Origin: Trichinella spiralis
Taxonomy: Eukaryota; Nematoda; Enoplea; Trichinellida; Trichinellidae
NCBI GenBank assembly: GCA_000181795.3
Contig: CM012953.1
Location: 4,177,923 to 4,241,922, forward strand
DNA: 64,000 nucleotides
Direction of reading: 5' to 3'
This document shows positions 52,815 through 64,000 of this stretch, one piece after another. The position numbers and the translations under genes are program-made. The notes beneath the pieces are model-generated. The model saw only the letters and a program-made list of their open reading frames with translations. It was not told where the DNA came from and ran no database searches. Numbering within the stretch: the stretch's first letter is position 1; each line of letters starts with the position of its first letter.

Positions 52815-53568
52815 TGTGTATAAATCTAAAAATGCAAGTGAATTATAATTTATGCTGACGCTACTTATTCTTGAAACTGGATGCTGTAATAATAGGATTC
52901 AAACACCTAGTTTAATAATAATTGTTTAATTAATAATAATGAGAATAATTTTTAAGGATTTTAAAGTAAATTTCGAATCATTTGTTTATCAGTATTTGAA
53001 AAATAAATTTTCGCAATTCTTTTCAAGGAATTGTCATTCAAAATGCATGACAATTTTCCATTCAAAATTTTTAACATTCACTTTTACTTCATTTCTTGCT
53101 TATCAAATATTTCATTAAAAATACTCATGCTGTCATGCACAAAACATGTTTTCATACATCGTAAACAACTTAAAAGTTTAAAGTCTCAAATATTTTAACA
53201 GAATATGTGCGTTGCAAAAATGTTCTACCAATTTGATTTTCATAACCGCTTTGCATATTAATTACTTTTGTACATTATTTCTTCATTGCATTTTATATGT
53301 ATAAGCTTCACCACCATTTGTTTGATTTTTTAAATTTATAACTTAAATGTTAGAATATCACGAATTAATAAACTATATGACGTGTAAGTGCAGCAAACTT
53401 TTAAAAATGATGTTCAGTATTCAATGTTTTATTACCCGTTCTAGGCCAAATTTTTATTTACGCCCAAATAATTTTTTAGCTTTCAAATTAAATTATATAA
53501 TCGAATTAAGCATGACTTTGAAATTAGAATTTGTTATTTTGTCACTGTTCCCAATTATAGACATGTTT
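52815..53568. other. Intergenic, no gene seen
   Basis: AT-rich, likely promoter of the minus-strand receptor gene. Nothing else recognised. Confidence 0.45.
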
Positions 53569-54649
53569 CCATATAGCAACAACGGCCCTGGAGGACTATG
53601 AAATGTGCAATGCTTTGAAGTCAGCATACAATACTACTATTTGTAAAAATATTACAGACTTGCTATTATGAATGACTAATTTTCGTAATATAACTTAAAA
53701 CTGATCAGTTGTTGTGTTAAGCAAAGATGGATGTCACATTTAGCTTATTTTTTGACGTACTCTGGACGTTTTTTGACAAAGGCAACATCGGCATTCAGCT
53801 GATAGGCAGCGTGGTCGAATCAGATGGCTGTGCTTGGCAGTGATCTTCTCAGGCGCCTTCTGGTAGTTTCCATCTGTGATGACAAATATTTGCGATCATG
53901 GCTTCTTTTTTAATACTTCTTATTTACTTTTAAGAGGGAATCTGATATTTCAAGTGTAAACTGTAGCAAATCTTTATAGCTACCACTTTTCGCATTGTTT
54001 GCACTTAGATCTCTCCTGTATGCTAGCCATTTATTCACCGCAGCGACACTGATGGTCCAAAAAATTCTTTTATACCTGGTTTTACTTCAGTGCTTCTGCA
54101 CAATGCTCTTAACATGCACGCCAAATCAACTCCGCCTTTTGTATTTGTTGTATTCTTTTTCAATGGACAGGCATGAAACGTCCGCCATGATCTTATCTTT
54201 CTTATTTTACCTTTTCACTTTACACATAAATTGCGTGGAAACGTCTGTGGAAGAAAGATCCACTACTAAGCTAGCATACAATCAGACCACGCATAAATCT
54301 TATTCTGCCATGGTGCAGACATGGCAAGCACCGCGACCGGTATTTTTCAATTGTTTTTTGTCTGAATGTGACCAAAGACAACATACCCTGAAATGTCGCA
54401 TCTATAGGTGCATTGATTTTGTTTTCCACGTAGACTATGTCTTCCTGAAGATCTCAGATTTCTCATCTTTTGACATCAGCTCTGCTGAACTTTCAACGAC
54501 AAAGACAGAAAGAGCTCTGATCGTCCTCACTGCCTGTTTTTGTATCAGAAATATCAGCATAAAGCAGTACAATGAACTTCTGGATTACTCTTTACTTCTA
54601 GTATGACGAACGCTAAGGTCGCAACATATACCATATGGTAACAATGGCC
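53569..54649 (-). mobile_element. Decayed piggyBac-like element 1
   Basis: The minus strand holds transposase fragments in broken frames. KEYNKYKGGVDLACML carries the GGVD block with the third catalytic Asp; after a frame change come RIFWTISVAAVNKWLAYRRDL and SGSYKDLLQFTLEISDSLL. A 19-bp unit, CCATATGGTAACAATGGCC at 54631..54649 and a 16/19 match at 53569..53587, brackets the remnant in direct orientation. The 203-residue plus-strand open frame across it is antisense. Confidence 0.75.
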
Positions 54650-57422
54650 GTGAAAAAGTTCATTTATATATATGAGCCTTTTGTCCAGAAAGTGCAAAAT
54701 ACTGTTGCAGCATTTTACCACCATTCAAAATAAATTTGGATTTTTTTTAATTTATAGGCAATGTAACATGACTAGATCTATAATATTTACTTTTAATTTT
54801 GTAAAAGCGAAGTCGTTTTTAGTCGTAGCTTCTCATAGAAATGTTCCTTCTAATAGTCTAATATAGACATCGTAAAGCCAAGCAACTGTACAGATATTAA
54901 ATGATTAAAATAATAGTTTCCCTTTCTTTAACGATTAGTCAGAGTTTAAGTCTGAGTCTCAGCGTCAAGGCTATTTCAGTGTCTTATAATTTTATTAATT
55001 ATTCATTATAAGTGACTGTGCTATGCATTTCATTAATAAATAAAAGTCTGCTTATGTTAAGATTTATTGTATTTATGTAATTTTATACAGTAGAAAAAAT
55101 TTAGATGAAAATGGAGAGCATTTTATAAAATGCCTCAAATTATATATATTTTAATGCAATACACAAAGTTGTTATCTTAGTTGGGAATGGAGCTTCAAAA
55201 GCATCTTCATATGTTATTAATGTACAACTAGAAGATGTCTGAAAAGTACTCTAATTGAAATATTTGCTCCTAATCACTTCCTTGTGGGAACTTTACTTAA
55301 AGTGCGTCATCATTGCAATTGTCAATTTTGAATTCAATAAATTATAAGTCATAAAGAGAGAACTTTTATCTTATAATTGATAGAGATAATTTAGAATGTA
55401 TTCATTAAAATTTTTCAAATTTTTCTATTAAATAATAAATATCGAAAATAAAAGGAAGCACTTTATGTCAACATTAAAAATATTTACCCTCAGCATTTTG
55501 TAAATTTGCATTTTCATTGCGGATGAACCACAAATATCATGCTGCATGAGTACAGTGCAGCTAGTGGTGGTAAGTTTACTAAAGTTCTGGTTGCGATTAA
55601 TGCAGGTAGTCAGCAAATGCAGTAAAAGTGACATTAATTAATGGAAAGTAGAGCAAAAGCTGCAAATGCATGAAGCCATAGCACGTTTTATGCATTACAG
55701 TTTTATTTTATTGAATTTTCTATGCATCGAAAAAGTGCAGAAAATGATAAATGCTAGCAATTCAATCAAGATTATCTGAAATAATAAAAGTACAAAAAAC
55801 AATTCAAATCTTTATATGCATAACTTATTAACAATAAACAATACAAAAATCAAAACAGCAGATCATTTAGCAATAGTTTGTTTTACACGATTTCAGATTG
55901 AAAACTCCTACACAATAAGTATTCTGAACTGAAGTATTGATTAACTGAATATTAAAATTTTATTCTCTTATATTATACATAATACAGAGAAGAACTGCAT
56001 TTCAACATATCATTTAATTTCATTTTTTAAAACATATTTCAATTTAATGAAACTCAGTATTATTATAGCAAACTGTTACAGATTTTGAAGTTAATACGAA
56101 CATCAGTACCTACGCATTCAATCGTATAAATTTCATTTAAAAAAATTGACACAGATTTTGAATTCTTGAACGCACCAAAGTAATTGAAAAACAACAACGA
56201 TGTTGCGTTTTTATTTGAAATTAAAGAAATAAAAAGGTGTTACACCATGCTGCTAGAAGTGTTTGAAGCTAATGCTTGCTAGGAAGCCAAAGAATTACAT
56301 CATTTTTGCTCTCAATTCAACTGGAAGCAAAAGTAAAATGAATATCATGCAACATATTACTGAAAACAATTGCTTTGTTAGTGTATGAATAAAAGTACAT
56401 TTATTCTCACTTTGCCAGCCAAATTTTACTTTAATTTTTATTATAGTTTAAATTCTTATTATATTTTATTAATTTTATTTTTAACTCTTTTAGTTTTAAA
56501 TATAACTTGATGATCTGATTGACATATTTCATTTTTGAATATACATTTACATAAAATTTATTGATTTAAATAAAAAAGCATCTATTATTTATGTTTCACT
56601 GGCAAAATTTTTTGATGTTTTAGAAAAACGTTTAAATGCACATATTACGATAGTATGAAAGCATTTTTACCAACCTGCTAACTCTGCATTAAAAGCTAAT
56701 TTTCCTCTTGTGAACTCAACGTCTTTAATACTGGAAAAAATTACATTCAAATGCAGATTAATAACTTTTCACCGACAGCTTTATACACATTTAAAAATTT
56801 TTAATTGCTTAAATAAAGATGAATTGAATAAATAACTTTCAAATCAATTAATCGCTAATTAGAATTTTCCTTAACACTAATTTAACTTCAGTTGTGGCAA
56901 AAATTCTGACGTTATAGTAAAATGGACAATATTAATAACTTTGCAATCACAGTTCACAAAAAGAAAATAATTTAGCATAATTTGAGTTGCTTTAACGAAC
57001 TTGCCAAATGTCAGACTTGTTTTTGCAACAAAGGTGTTGCAACAAAACTTAATCATGCTATTTTTTTTTACCAGAACTGTATTGTTAAGCAATTTCTTAC
57101 ATTTGATTGCCAGTGTAATTGTAGTGTGGTCTTTTAATTGAGCAATTCATTCCAATTATTTTTGTTTTTTACGACTATTAAATTATTTTTGCCTTTTCAA
57201 AATAATGAATAATGTGTTCAAATGTTATTCAAAAACTGAATTTCTGGTTATTATTGAAAAATTGTTTGTTGATTAATAAATAATAAAATAAGCTTTATTA
57301 CTGCTTCATTTTTGTTTATATGTTTAAAGTATTAATAAAATATTTCCCCCCTTTACAATATGTATTCCTTTCGACAGTTATTGATTTAATTTTTCAAACA
57401 ACATTATTTCATTAAAACCCTT
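54650..57422. other. AT-rich non-coding region
   Basis: About 2.8 kb without a credible exon, RNA gene or repeat family. Short open frames have random-looking composition. Confidence 0.5.
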
Positions 57423-58408
57423 TAGTGTCCAATGTTCCCACGTGGGAACCTGCTATTCACATCTGAGTCTTACAGAACTTTTTCATAAAATACTTCCAGT
57501 AGAAAAAATTGAAGGCTTCACGGATAAAAGCCAGAGATATGCCTTACAAAAAGGAGTGAATTCTGAAGTTCATGTAGAAGTTCTTATGCAGTTCTTTGGC
57601 CTGATTTTGTTGAGTGGCTATTATTCGGTTTTAAATGAGAACCACTTTTGGAGTACGGCGGATGATGTCTGCGTATCCATTGTGCCACGTGTGATGGCGA
57701 GGAATAAGTTCAAGAATGTTAAACGTTACTTTCATCTAGTAGATAATTCAAAATTAAAAAAAGATGATTTGATGGGAAACATTAAACTTCTTTATGATTA
57801 CTTGAACCAAAAGTTGCTGCAGTTCGGTGTTTTTCAAGAAAAACTGTCGATTGACGAAAGCATGGGTGGGGTGGACACAATGGATATGCTTTAGTCGAGT
57901 TATAGGCCAAAAATGAGATCAAGAAAATGGTGGTGGAACCTTTTCAATAATGCCCTGAATATAGCAGTGGTCACTGCTTGGCGATTTCATTGTGAACTGC
58001 ACGACGCTGACAGATCAGCGATGACACATTTGGCATTTAGAAGGGACATTACAGCTCATATCCTTCGAGCCAGGCCCCTACAGATCTCAAGGCCTGGACC
58101 ACGTATCCACTTGCCACACAGTTTGCGAAGCTCACGTGGACATTTTTTGCAGTCAAGTGCGCAGGGTCGGTGCGCAGTTTGCAAAAAAAACTGTAGAAAT
58201 CAGTGTCTTCAGTGTGGCAAACGGCTGCATCAGATATGTTTCCCAGTATATCATCAGTAATTGTGACTTATATCTGAGATATCTTAATACTGTTGTATAA
58301 CTGTTTTTTCCACTATGTTTACTATGCAGGAGTGATGAATTGTAGAAATAAACACCGTATACTGTTTTCATGCAGACACCGTAGTGTCCAATGTTCCCAC
58401 ATGAGAAC
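57423..58408 (+). mobile_element. Decayed piggyBac-like element 2 with internal deletion
   Basis: Transposase pieces on the plus strand. 57463..57880 gives an N-terminal part of the domain (EVLMQFFGLILLSGYY, HFWSTADDV, MARNKFKNVKRYFHLVDN) up to LSIDESM, which holds the first catalytic Asp. It runs straight into GGVDTMDML, the block of the last catalytic Asp, so the middle of the catalytic domain is deleted. After a stop at 57892 come SRKWWWNLFNNALNIAVV and a Cys-rich tail (CAVCKKNC, CLQCGKRLHQIC) to 58260. A 27-bp unit at 57423..57449 recurs at 58382..58408 with two mismatches, in the same orientation. Confidence 0.85.
57434..57449. repeat. Perfect 16-bp palindrome at the element 2 left end
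   Basis: GTTCCCACGTGGGAAC is its own reverse complement. The right-end copy (58393..58408) has two substitutions that spoil the palindrome. Element 1 has a related CCATATGG palindrome in the same place of its unit. Confidence 0.8.
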
Positions 58409-59351
58409 GTGATAAAAAACAACCTTCTAATTATTTTTTCATAACCATTTTTCATTTATATCTTAACTAACACTCAAGGACTTAATGGCTGCAAATTTAA
58501 GTATCCACTCCAACTGGATCACAATTCGGTCACTGAACGGTTAATTAATGATTCATTAATCACATATTTCATTAATCTCATATATATATATATATATATA
58601 TATGAGAGAAGAGGAGCAGTTCAATGACGATTCTGATAGTCTGCGAAGAAGAGTGGTGAAGTGAACGAAGAAGTCGGCAGTAGTCAATTGCCGCTTGCAA
58701 AGTGATTCTGCTTGAGCGTTTTTTGTTGAGTCCGTTGAGTAAAACTGTTTCTCTCTGATTGTTGTTATTGCTGAAAACAATATATTTGTGCGGACCGATA
58801 TTTGCTTGGACGCAATAGTTATCACAATTAAACAAAGAACCAGAGGAAGCGTAATTCGTCAATTGGACGAATAAGGCGCAAAGAACTACAGTCAGTACTG
58901 GAACCTGATTGTTAGTTATTAAAAGTGTAGTATTGTTCCCTGCGATGTTACAAATTCAACTGTTTTGTATAATATTTTTGACTGACAAAGAAGACCCACT
59001 TATTGATGCAGGAGTACTTTTTACTGTACGTTCATGATGAATGAAATATAAACATTTCTTTATATTCTGACGAATTTTAAGAAAACAAAATATTTAGCTT
59101 AATTTTCATTTCATGATTACTGTAAAGGTACGTGACGTCAGTTGTAAACATATCGCAAAAGTAGTTTAGGTTTTGATGAAATTTTTTTCACTCTCATTGG
59201 TCTACATGCGTTAATACATTGTACATTTCGTTGTTATCATTTGATAAGACAAGGTTTTGTTAGCAAGTTTTTATGTTTCTTTTGCTTAATTGAATATTGA
59301 TGGAATGATGAAAATTTTAGCACCTGCAACTTGCAGCTCAACAAGACTAAG
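58409..59351. other. Intergenic between piggyBac remnant and PDK
   Basis: Contains a TA microsatellite and a GC-richer block at about 58.61-58.95 kb with open frames that match no family I know; it may be another mobile-element piece. The last part is the probable PDK promoter. Confidence 0.45.
58580..58603. repeat. (AT)n microsatellite
   Basis: About twelve uninterrupted AT units. Confidence 0.9.
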
Positions 59352-62051
59352 ATGCGCCTTACAGTTTTGCTCAGATCTGTTTCGCAAGGTCTTCACAGAA
59401 AAATAGATAGCTATTCGCATTATCGACCGATTGCACTGAATTTGCAGCAGCTGTTAAATTTTGGTGAGCTAGAATTGCTTTCACCACATTGTATTTAGTC
59501 TACTTCGAATGGTTGCATGTTCATGGTGTTCACAAATTTTGCACAAACTAGGCAAGCGCAAAAATGATTGCCTTTTTGAAATATTTGCTTTTCTGGGCGG
59601 TTGTTTTCAATTCTAATTTTTTTCAAGTAATTACAATTCTAAATATTAAAATTATTATTTTCGCATGCATTAAATGAAATTTAAAGTAAAAAAAGCAAAA
59701 GTGGCATAATATTTCAAAAGAAAAATATTTGCAGCATGTAGCAACTGTTTTGCTAAAATTGCAATTCTAATAAGTTTAAAAATGTTATATTTACGTTGTG
59801 CAACGAAATGCGTATGTTGCAGAATTGTTATATTTTTATGTCATGGCTATTTCTATTAATAATTTTTTGATCGATGTATTCCCGTTTTATATAGGTGCTG
59901 GTTGACAAATTAAAATCAAATGTGCCACAGTTGATAATTTTTCAAACATTCTTATAAACTGAAGTTTTGTTTTATTCTGTTTTTGAAAATTTTCAATATT
60001 TTATAAATTTTGATTAAACATATTCTAGTTTTCTCTGTACTTATTCATGATTATTTTAATATTTCTTGATGATTGATGCAATTATGTATAATTGAAGTGA
60101 ATTACTTGTTCAACTAGAATTTTTCTTTTTGCTAAGCATGTTTTATAAATAACTTTTATCTGTTTAGTATAATATATCTTTTTATCAATGAATGAAAAAT
60201 TGACTTCAATTGTAAAGTTAAAAGTAATGTTTATTAATTTTTTAGCAAAGGAAGGAGGCCAGTTGGAATCTTATACGTATCTTCAAAAAGAATTGCTAGT
60301 ACGATTTGCGAATACAATGAAAGAAATCGAATGTCTTCCAGCGGTGCTTCAGTGTACATCTTCTTTGAAAACGGTCAAAAGTTGGTTTTCCGAAAGTTTT
60401 TCAGAACTGTTAGAATTTGAGAACGCTCCTCCAACGGAAGAAAATTTTGAGAGGCAGACTTTATTTTGCAAATTCAGCATGAATATCAGTAAAATGCGTT
60501 GTCTCATTTAGATTTACTGAAGCTATTAAAAAAATATATTATCGGCATATGCATGTGGTGGAAACAGTTGCCGAGGTGATATTATTTTAGGAAATTTTGC
60601 CTATTAATGCACATCTTTTATTTCATTTCAGGGTATAATGGATATTGTAAACCATTCGGAGAAGCAACATCTAGTATTTGAGAAGCATTTGAATTATTTT
60701 TTGAATCGATTTTACCTAATGCGCATAAGTAATCGAATGCTCATCAACCAACACAGTATTGTCATTTTCTAAATAAGAAATTAATAAATGTAGTGAGATT
60801 TTTTAAATCAACAATTTAATGTAGTAATGCGATTTGCTAAGCTGAAAAATGATGGAAAGCATACGTGTGATCGTATAGATCCTGATTGCGATGTTGCCGG
60901 AGTATTGGAAGGTCTGTGAAGCAGTGCTATTGTGGCACACATGTAAATATTTTTTTGATACTTTTTGACAAGTTTCAGAAGCGTATGGCAATGCGAAATT
61001 TCTCTGTGAACAGAATTACCTAATGGTACCAGAATTAAAGATTATAGAGCGCAACTGCAAGTTTTTTTTAATATTTTATGTATAAACTTTGAAATAAGTA
61101 TGTTAATTAACAGTTATTAAACGCTCGTCAGTTATATAAAAGAATAATCTTAATTTTAAATAGTTGTGAATTTCTCATTTGAATTATTATTTTCATTTAG
61201 TGGAAGACGAAGGGAAGCCAATTCGTATTGCCTATATTCCATCACATTTGTTCCACATCACATTTGAACTTTTGAAAGTAAATTAAAAAATGTAGTAGTT
61301 TAAACATTATTATTTAAATTTTCAGTGGAAAAATAATGTGATAATTATTACAATTTATTTTTTGAAACATTCAATTTTTAAGAATGCATTACGTGCAGTC
61401 GTTGAGCATCATGGCAATAAGGGAACTGATTCTGAATTACCTCCTGTTCAGGTTACTATTTATAAAGGAAAAGTTGATTTATCATTGAAAGTATATTATT
61501 TTAATTTGACAAATATAACTGGAAAACTAAATTATGGTATTGATTTGTTTACTAGATCCACGATGAAGGCGGTGGCATTCCACGAATGGCAATGGATAAA
61601 CTTTTTGCTTACCATTATACAACTGCTCCTAAGCCTGTTGACCGCTGTCCAATGGTATTGTTTGATAAAAATGCAACAATATGTATATATATGAGTTTTT
61701 TTATTGGTTTCAGGCTGGGCTTGGATATGGTTTACCTCTTTCTAGATTATACGCTTGGTATTTTCACGGAGACATGACTGTGGTATCGTTTGAAGGTTTT
61801 GGTACGGATGCCTGCATATATTTAAAGGTAATTCTATTTTTGAAATTTTTTGAAATATAATAATATATTTAATTGCCTTCAACATGAATAACATTGTACA
61901 CTAGGCTTTGGCGGAAAACGCGAACGAACTGTTGCCATTGTTCAATCCCGCAGCGAAGAAATTTTACGAAAATACTTCCCACTCTCCATGGATACGTTCT
62001 CCAGGCCACGACATTGTAGATTCCGGACAGAATGTACGGCCATATGTATAA
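59352..62051 (+). CDS. PDK: Pyruvate dehydrogenase kinase, mitochondrial
   Basis: Mitochondrial kinase that phosphorylates and inactivates PDH E1-alpha. Eleven exons join in phase to 405 residues: 59352..59463, 60246..60453, 60512..60575, 60632..60755, 60825..60911, 60979..61056, 61201..61277, 61383..61490, 61556..61654, 61714..61827 and 61905..62051. Exon 1 matches the family start ([15 protein letters not shown]). The N-terminal BCDHK domain has [25 protein letters not shown] and [11 protein letters not shown]. The GHKL ATPase domain has the N-box [15 protein letters not shown]1 DEGGGIP and G2 [12 protein letters not shown], then the C-terminal [11 protein letters not shown]. To keep frame and homology, introns 2 and 6 must start with GC (AG/GCAGAC and T/GCAAGT); the second is the standard GC-donor consensus. 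No frameshift is needed. Confidence 0.95.
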
Positions 62052-63905
62052 AGAAAATAATATTTTCATTCAGTGATATGCTTAGAATTCAAAACAAGTG
62101 GAGACTTTGGAAAAAAAATAGTTGGATGATTTGCAAGTTATGAAATAATTAATTTTTTCCATTCCGATTTATTATACAATGTGTTAATGTTTTATTACAC
62201 TTGTTCACTACTCTACGAGAACAAAGCTTATAGGCAAAACGAAGAAAAACAGGCTTCAGAAGCGATAATGAAATTGCACTGATTTTCAATGGTAGTATAA
62301 TTGAATAAAATGTTAGTTTAATACGGAATTGTAATTTTAACGACGTGAATTTTATTTCGAAAATCAAAATGTTTAGCAGTAGCTAATCTGAAATGCAAAA
62401 CTGTAACATTGAATTCTGATATTTACATAATTCAGTAATTCTGGTCTTCCTGCTTAAGCTATTTTAAACTGTCATTCTATGTTTATCATTTCACAAGAAA
62501 GGATCAACCCAAGCAAATGGTACTATTTATTGCTGGTCTGAGTTGAAGTGAGCTTTTTTTTTTAATTAATGAGAGGCATCAGTGGAGAAGTGGAAACTTC
62601 ACAAATTGCAGTTGATCATGATTTTTGACATGCAGCATTTTTTATTAACAATTTTGCTGCAATTGATTTTATGTATTCTTTTCTTTTAGCTGATTTTTAT
62701 TCAAGTCGAACTTAATGCAGAAATTATTCCACATTTTGCGTGCTAAGTGGCAATGGAAGCGGAATCTAGCTAACAGACGCTGATTAAATATAAAAGTGGA
62801 ATGAATGGCTAGATGATTGTGAAATTAGTGATAAAGTTCGGTAAGGCATAAATCAATATTAGTTGTCAGACGGAGAACTTTGCACTAGAAAACATTTACT
62901 GTAAGCAAATCAAATCAAAAATTTCACGTGAATTCAATTGAGCAGCAGATGCATTTATTGTCAAAATTAATTGTTTTGCAGAGACAAATTAATCACCCGG
63001 TTTCATATTTAATTTTGAGTTTATACAAAAAATACAAAACTGGCACGTTTGCTTCAGTAAACTAACTGTAGTTTTGATAGAGAACAAAAAAGTCCATTAG
63101 CGCAATTTTTAATATGAACGCTTTGTTTTTAATTAATCAAGTTTTTGATGCAGTCAAATATGAGATAACGTGAATTATGTTTGTTTTTTCGAAAATATGT
63201 TTTCAATTTTGCCATTATTTTGCCTTTTACTTTCAAAAGCAACATTTCTTATTATTGTCCGTTTAATTTATTAAGAAGCACCAATGAATTTATTAAATTC
63301 ATTAGGGGTAGACATGATTTCCCCCAACGAACTCCCTCTACTTTTTCGCAGTAAATTTCATTGGTTGCTGCTCGCAAACATGGTGCTCGCTTATGATTTC
63401 GTACAGTGATTGTCCCTGACGTGTCCTGTTTGGTTAGGCAATTTGGAGTTAAGCACACTCTTCCCTCGCTTCAACCTAAGCCCATCTAACTGACAACCAA
63501 TGAAATTATTTGCGCGCATCACAGCGACAACCAATAAAATTTAGATGAGAAGAAGTGGGCGGAGTTCGTTGGCAAGAAATCGGTACTATACCGATTTAGT
63601 AAATAATTGTAAAATATTGAAAGCTAATTAAATTCATTTCACAATACCAATTTATATTTTTTCGTGTTTTTCAAAGAACATTTCTGTTTTGAATGTGCAT
63701 ACTGTAATTTTTAATTTAAACCTGCATTTCTTAATTTTAATCAAAATGTACAGTATTTTTTAATGTGTTCATGCAAGCATTAAACTGTAAGTTTTAAATT
63801 AAATTAACTGAAGTTGTTTTAAAGTTTACTGCTTAAAGTTCATTTTTCATTCTATTGAGTATAGAGAGCGCTGGAAAATCTTTTAGCCTCTAAGAACGTA
63901 TTCTC
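62052..63905. other. Intergenic downstream of PDK
   Basis: 62.05-63.3 kb is AT-rich with nothing recognised. An inverted-repeat element lies at 63316..63581. The final part is the probable promoter of the gene entering the right edge. Confidence 0.5.
63316..63581. mobile_element. Short inverted-repeat element (MITE-like)
   Basis: The left arm starts GATTTCCCCCAACGAACTCC. The right arm, read in reverse complement, starts GATTTCTTGCCAACGAACTCC. Similarity continues with gaps for about 60 bp into a TAAATTTCATTGGTTG unit on the left and TAAATTTTATTGGTTG on the right. Total length is 266 bp with no coding capacity and higher GC than its flanks. The inner unit is shared with the cluster at 17.9 kb. 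Confidence 0.6.
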
Positions 63906-63984
63906 ATGGAAAAATCACAGCGTTTTTTTCCACCATTATCGACACCAGATTTGCCAAAGAAGTTTTTTTCGAATCCTTTTAGCG
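63906..63984 (+). CDS. First exon of a gene running off the right edge (partial)
   Basis: ATG at 63906 opens 26 codons (MEKSQRFFPPLSTP, then PKKFFSNPF) and ends in a consensus donor G/GTAAGT at 63985. The Pro- and Phe-rich start is not recognised. Support comes from the start plus strong donor only. Confidence 0.4.
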
Positions 63985-64000
63985 GTAAGTTTTGCCCATA

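Noticed and set aside
53995-54606. 203-codon plus-strand open frame
   Set aside because: It is antisense to the piggyBac-like remnant, whose GGVD, WTISVAAVNKWLAYRR and SGSYKD blocks read on the minus strand. Its own peptide has no family signature.
60440-60490. Apparent 1-nt frameshift in the PDK second exon
   Set aside because: A GC-AG intron from 60454 to 60511 restores frame and gives the family sequence [21 protein letters not shown] across the next exon, so no error is needed.

Overview
This is an AT-rich animal genome segment with intron-rich eukaryotic genes, GT-AG introns of about 50 to 1000 bp, and one ten-base assembly gap at 48168..48177. The gene content points to a nematode. It has a multidomain astacin (EGF-CUB-TSP1), a probable two-gene operon with a trans-splice-like acceptor, an HMX homeobox gene and a serpentine-type receptor. 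The base composition, the retained haem ligands of CBS and the mix of transposons suggest an early-branching (enoplean, perhaps mermithid) worm. That placement is an impression from the sequence, not a proof.

Layout. 1-9 kb: an HMX homeobox gene (+) in a large AT-rich neighbourhood with GC-richer non-coding islands. 9-13 kb (-): part of an uncharacterised secreted protein gene, then exosome subunit RRP40 directly followed by signal peptidase SEC11, spaced like an operon. 14-16.5 kb (-): an astacin whose catalytic Glu is Gln. 19-25 kb (-): ALG2 mannosyltransferase (4 exons) and cystathionine beta-synthase (11 exons). 28.5 kb: tRNA-Leu(CAG). 31-33 kb (+): a KIAA0930 homologue (9 exons).

33.6-50.3 kb: a segmental duplication. 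Each copy holds a UBASH3/STS-like histidine-phosphatase gene (+) and a small secreted protein gene (-) with two 14-nt exons. The second phosphatase copy is cut at the assembly gap. Between the copies lie a decayed LTR retroelement carrying a nested foreign gene remnant, then PIG-X and an intronless TAF5.

50-64 kb: a 7TM receptor (-), two decayed piggyBac-like elements, a pyruvate dehydrogenase kinase gene (+, 11 exons, two inferred GC-AG introns), an inverted-repeat element, and the first exon of a further gene at the right edge.

Most genes are unrelated housekeeping functions: ER glycosylation and GPI assembly (ALG2, PIG-X), ER signal cleavage (SEC11), RNA decay (RRP40), transsulfuration (CBS), PDH control (PDK) and transcription (TAF5). 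The only pairing with a likely regulatory meaning is RRP40-SEC11. Exon joins below were checked by reading-frame phase and similarity to remembered family sequences, not by transcripts.
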